Assembly (NCBI GenBank): GCA_021163945.1
Contig: JAGGTC010000227.1
Span: 1 to 7,264, forward strand
Source: Deltaproteobacteria bacterium
GTDB taxonomy: Bacteria; Desulfobacterota; Desulfofervidia; Desulfofervidales; DG-60
Length of the DNA stretch: 7,264 bases
Reading direction: 5' to 3'
Part shown: in pieces, positions 5,410 through 7,264 of the stretch
How the letters are laid out: each line of letters begins with the position of its first letter
How positions within the stretch are numbered: the first letter of the stretch is position 1
The notes under the pieces: generated by a model
Seen by the model: only the letters and a program-made list of their open reading frames with translations
The model's database searches: none
Told to the model about the DNA's origin: nothing
Program-made: the position numbers and the translations under genes

Positions 5410-6843
5410 ATGAAATATGAGGCAGTCATTGGCCTTGAGGTACACGCACAGCTTCTGACAGATAGTAAGATATTTTGTAGCTGCTCTACAAAATTTGGCG
5501 CCCCACCAAACACACACGTCTGCCCCATCTGTATGGGCATGCCAGGGGTACTCCCTGTCCTAAATAAAAAGGTATTGGAATATGCATTAAAGATGGCCCT
5601 AGCCACCCACTGCAAAATTGCCCCTTATAGTGTATTTGCAAGGAAAAACTATTTTTATCCAGACCTGCCCAAGGGCTATCAAATATCCCAATATGAATTG
5701 CCCCTGGCAGAGGATGGCTATATAGAGATTGAAGTGGATGGAAAAAAGAAGAGGATTGGCATTACCCGCATACACATGGAGGAGGATGCAGGCAAACTTA
5801 TCCACGACCCTTATCGTCCACTAAGTTATGTGGACTTTAATCGCACAGGGGTACCACTTATTGAGATTGTAAGCAAACCCGATATACGCACCCCAGAAGA
5901 GGCCGTGGCCTATTTAAAAATGCTAAGGTCAATCTTGAGGTATCTAGAGATCTGTGATGGGAATATGGAGGAGGGGAGCCTCCGCTGCGATGCCAATATC
6001 TCGTTAAGGCCCTTAGGCAGCAGTGAATTCGGTGTAAAGACCGAACTGAAAAACATGAATTCATTTAGGCATGTAGAGAGGGCCCTCTCTTATGAGATTG
6101 AAAGACAGAAATCAATTTTGGAGTCTGGTGGGAGGATAGTCCAAGAGACAAGGCTATGGGATGAGACCAAGGGCATTACCCGTTCTATGAGGGGAAAGGA
6201 AGAGGCCCACGATTATCGTTATTTTCCAGACCCAGACCTGGTGCCAATAGTAATTGATAAGGATTGGATAGAAGAGATCAAAAGGGGTCTACCAGAACTT
6301 CCTTCAGAAAAGAAGAGGCGTTTTATAAGTCAATATAACCTTCCTCCCTATGATGCCGAGGTACTTACCTCCTCTAAATCACTCTCTGAATATTTTGAGG
6401 AGACCTTAAAAGAATACAATAGGCCAAAGGTTGTAAGCAATTGGATTATGAGTGAACTCTTGCGGCAGCTCAATAAAGACAAAAAGGAGGTTACAGAGTG
6501 CCTTATTAGGCCAAAGGACTTAGCAGGGCTTCTAAAGATGATAGAAGAGGGTACAATCTCTGGAAAGATTGCAAAGTCTGTATTTGAAGAGATGTATATG
6601 ACAGGCAAAACGGCAAAGGAGATTGTAAAGGAAAAGGGGCTTGTCCAGATTACAGATGAGACCGCCCTAAGGGGGATGGCAAAGGGGATATTGGATAGGT
6701 ATCCAAATCAAGTAAAGGAGTATAAGGGGGGAAAGAAAAAACTACTAGGTTTCTTTATTGGGCAAATAATGAAAGAGACAAAGGGGAAGGCAAACCCACA
6801 GCTTGTAAATAAGATTTTTAAAGAATTGTTAGATGAAGAATAA
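5410..6843 (+). CDS. gatB: Aspartyl/glutamyl-tRNA(Asn/Gln) amidotransferase subunit B
   Basis: A 477-residue protein, the usual GatB length. GatB binds misacylated Glu-tRNA(Gln) or Asp-tRNA(Asn), activates the side-chain carboxylate with ATP, and receives ammonia from the GatA glutaminase through a tunnel in the GatCAB complex. Signatures in order: IGLEVHAQL (7-15), the four zinc cysteines C23, C25, C38 and C41, ARKNYFYPDLPKGYQISQYE (77-96), HMEEDAGKLIHD (122-133), VDFNRTGVPLIEIVSKPD (141-158), EGSLRCDANISLRP (188-201), KTELKNMNSFRHVERAL (210-226) and DYRYFPDPDL (268-277). The helical, YqeY-like tail that contacts the tRNA elbow occupies about 330-477. No gatA or gatC is in the window, so the complex is encoded at scattered loci. 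Presence of gatB implies the indirect route to Gln-tRNA and/or Asn-tRNA. It is the second gene of a two-gene unit with fusA. Confidence 0.97.
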   Translation: MKYEAVIGLEVHAQLLTDSKIFCSCSTKFGAPPNTHVCPICMGMPGVLPVLNKKVLEYALKMALATHCKIAPYSVFARKNYFYPDLPKGYQISQYELPLAEDGYIEIEVDGKKKRIGITRIHMEEDAGKLIHDPYRPLSYVDFNRTGVPLIEIVSKPDIRTPEEAVAYLKMLRSILRYLEICDGNMEEGSLRCDANISLRPLGSSEFGVKTELKNMNSFRHVERALSYEIERQKSILESGGRIVQETRLWDETKGITRSMRGKEEAHDYRYFPDPDLVPIVIDKDWIEEIKRGLPELPSEKKRRFISQYNLPPYDAEVLTSSKSLSEYFEETLKEYNRPKVVSNWIMSELLRQLNKDKKEVTECLIRPKDLAGLLKMIEEGTISGKIAKSVFEEMYMTGKTAKEIVKEKGLVQITDETALRGMAKGILDRYPNQVKEYKGGKKKLLGFFIGQIMKETKGKANPQLVNKIFKELLDEE

Positions 6844-6861
6844 CTCAAAATAAACAATTTT

Positions 6862-6874
6862 TAAGCCGTAAGCC
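6862..6874. repeat. Short tandem repeat TAAGCC-G-TAAGCC
   Basis: Two copies of TAAGCC separated by one G in the 81-base gap after gatB. No terminator hairpin with a T-tract is seen in this gap. Too short to assign to a repeat family. Confidence 0.3.
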
Positions 6875-6901
6875 ACAGACTGAAGTTTAATCCAACTTAT
6901 C

Positions 6902-6914
6902 CTCCTGCAGGGAG
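6902..6914 (+). promoter_or_regulatory. Ribosome binding site of the phosphoesterase gene within a small hairpin
   Basis: GGAG (6911-6914) lies 10 bases before ATG 6925 and is the likely Shine-Dalgarno. It can pair with CTCC (6902-6905) around the loop TGCAG, which would partly hide it. The site supports the start; the regulatory reading is speculative because the stem has only four pairs. Confidence 0.4.
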
Positions 6915-6924
6915 ATCAAAAAAA

Positions 6925-7264
6925 ATGCTTATTTTTGTTAGTGATTTGCATTTTGTAGATGGGACTGCGGGTGAGCACAATGTACCTGCAAGTGGTTTTA
7001 GGCTATTTTTTGAAAGTATTGCAGCAAAGTGTGATTGGTTAAAGAGAAGGGGCAAAAAAGTAGAAGAGATAAAAATTGTATTTTTGGGGGATATCTTTGA
7101 TTTGTTAAGGACAGAGATGTGGTTTGAATATCCTGAAAATGAAAGACCATGGGGCAATGATGAAACAAAGATTGAAGCACATGCCAATACCATCTTTGAC
7201 GCCATTATCAAAAAGAATCAAGCTACATTTGATTTATTAAGTAGCAATTTAAAAGATGAATTTA
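6925..7264 (+). CDS. Calcineurin-like metallophosphoesterase, N-terminal part
   Basis: The first 113 codons of a gene that runs off the right edge. The start MLIFVSDLHF carries the D-X-H metal motif of the calcineurin-like phosphoesterase superfamily (D7, H9). A beta strand and the second motif GDIFD (G55, D56, D59) follow after IKIVFL (49-54). The GNHD and C-terminal GH.H motifs would lie beyond the window. The spacing of about 47 residues between motifs I and II is longer than in short members, filled by a helix with SIAAKCDWLKRRGKKVEE (31-48). After motif II comes an aromatic-rich stretch (MWFEYPENERPWGND, 65-79). The superfamily includes protein, nucleotide and nucleic-acid phosphatases or nucleases, and UDP-diacylglucosamine pyrophosphatase (LpxH), so the substrate is unknown. 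It is 81 bases after gatB on the same strand and could be co-transcribed. Confidence 0.8.
   Translation, partial: MLIFVSDLHFVDGTAGEHNVPASGFRLFFESIAAKCDWLKRRGKKVEEIKIVFLGDIFDLLRTEMWFEYPENERPWGNDETKIEAHANTIFDAIIKKNQATFDLLSSNLKDEF

Noticed and set aside
6348..6608. Minus-strand open frame of 86 codons inside gatB
   Set aside because: It lies antisense to the conserved GatB tail domain, with no start signals.
6897..7211. Minus-strand open frame of 104 codons over the phosphoesterase start
   Set aside because: The plus-strand frame has the D-X-H and GD..D motifs and a ribosome binding site; the antisense product shows no family signature.
1..7264. CRISPR arrays, insertion sequences, tRNA or rRNA genes
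   Set aside because: No regularly spaced repeats, transposase motifs, terminal inverted repeats, or recognisable tRNA/rRNA segments were seen on either strand.

Overview
The window looks like a chromosomal segment of a bacterium with moderately low G+C. AGG/AGA arginine and ATA isoleucine codons are frequent in every gene, a habit often seen in thermophiles. The elongation factor G gene is a divergent paralog that lies outside a str (rpsL-rpsG-fusA-tuf) operon and sits directly in front of gatB. A second EF-G of this kind is known from delta-proteobacteria/Desulfobacterota, spirochaetes and planctomycetes. A thermophilic Desulfobacterota-like host is therefore a reasonable guess, but it is inference.

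Layout. Bases 1-125 (+) hold the last 40 codons of a gene whose tail resembles periplasmic metal-chelate/cobalamin-binding proteins. It converges on, and overlaps by 15 bases, a minus-strand pair: a metallo-beta-lactamase-fold hydrolase (1947-1243) followed by a radical SAM protein with a C-terminal helix-hairpin-helix domain (1184-111). A 98-bp divergent intergenic region separates that pair from a rightward VanZ-like membrane protein (2046-2438). It carries a good sigma-70-type promoter overlapped by two small palindromes. Next comes a compact two-gene MNT nucleotidyltransferase/HEPN module (2477-2815 and 2812-3216), overlapping by 4 bases and preceded by its own promoter.

The right half is translation-related: the EF-G paralog (3358-5400) and gatB (5410-6843), 9 bases apart, with the gatB ribosome binding site overlapping the fusA stop codon. 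The window ends inside a calcineurin-like metallophosphoesterase gene (6925 onward).

Points of most interest: the MNT-HEPN cassette, whose -10 box lies only 5 bases before the start codon; the EF-G whose two domain IV tip loops lack the canonical translocase residues; and the two-gene MBL / radical SAM-HhH unit, which has no visible DNA-glycosylase-type partner. No rRNA, tRNA, CRISPR array or insertion sequence was seen.
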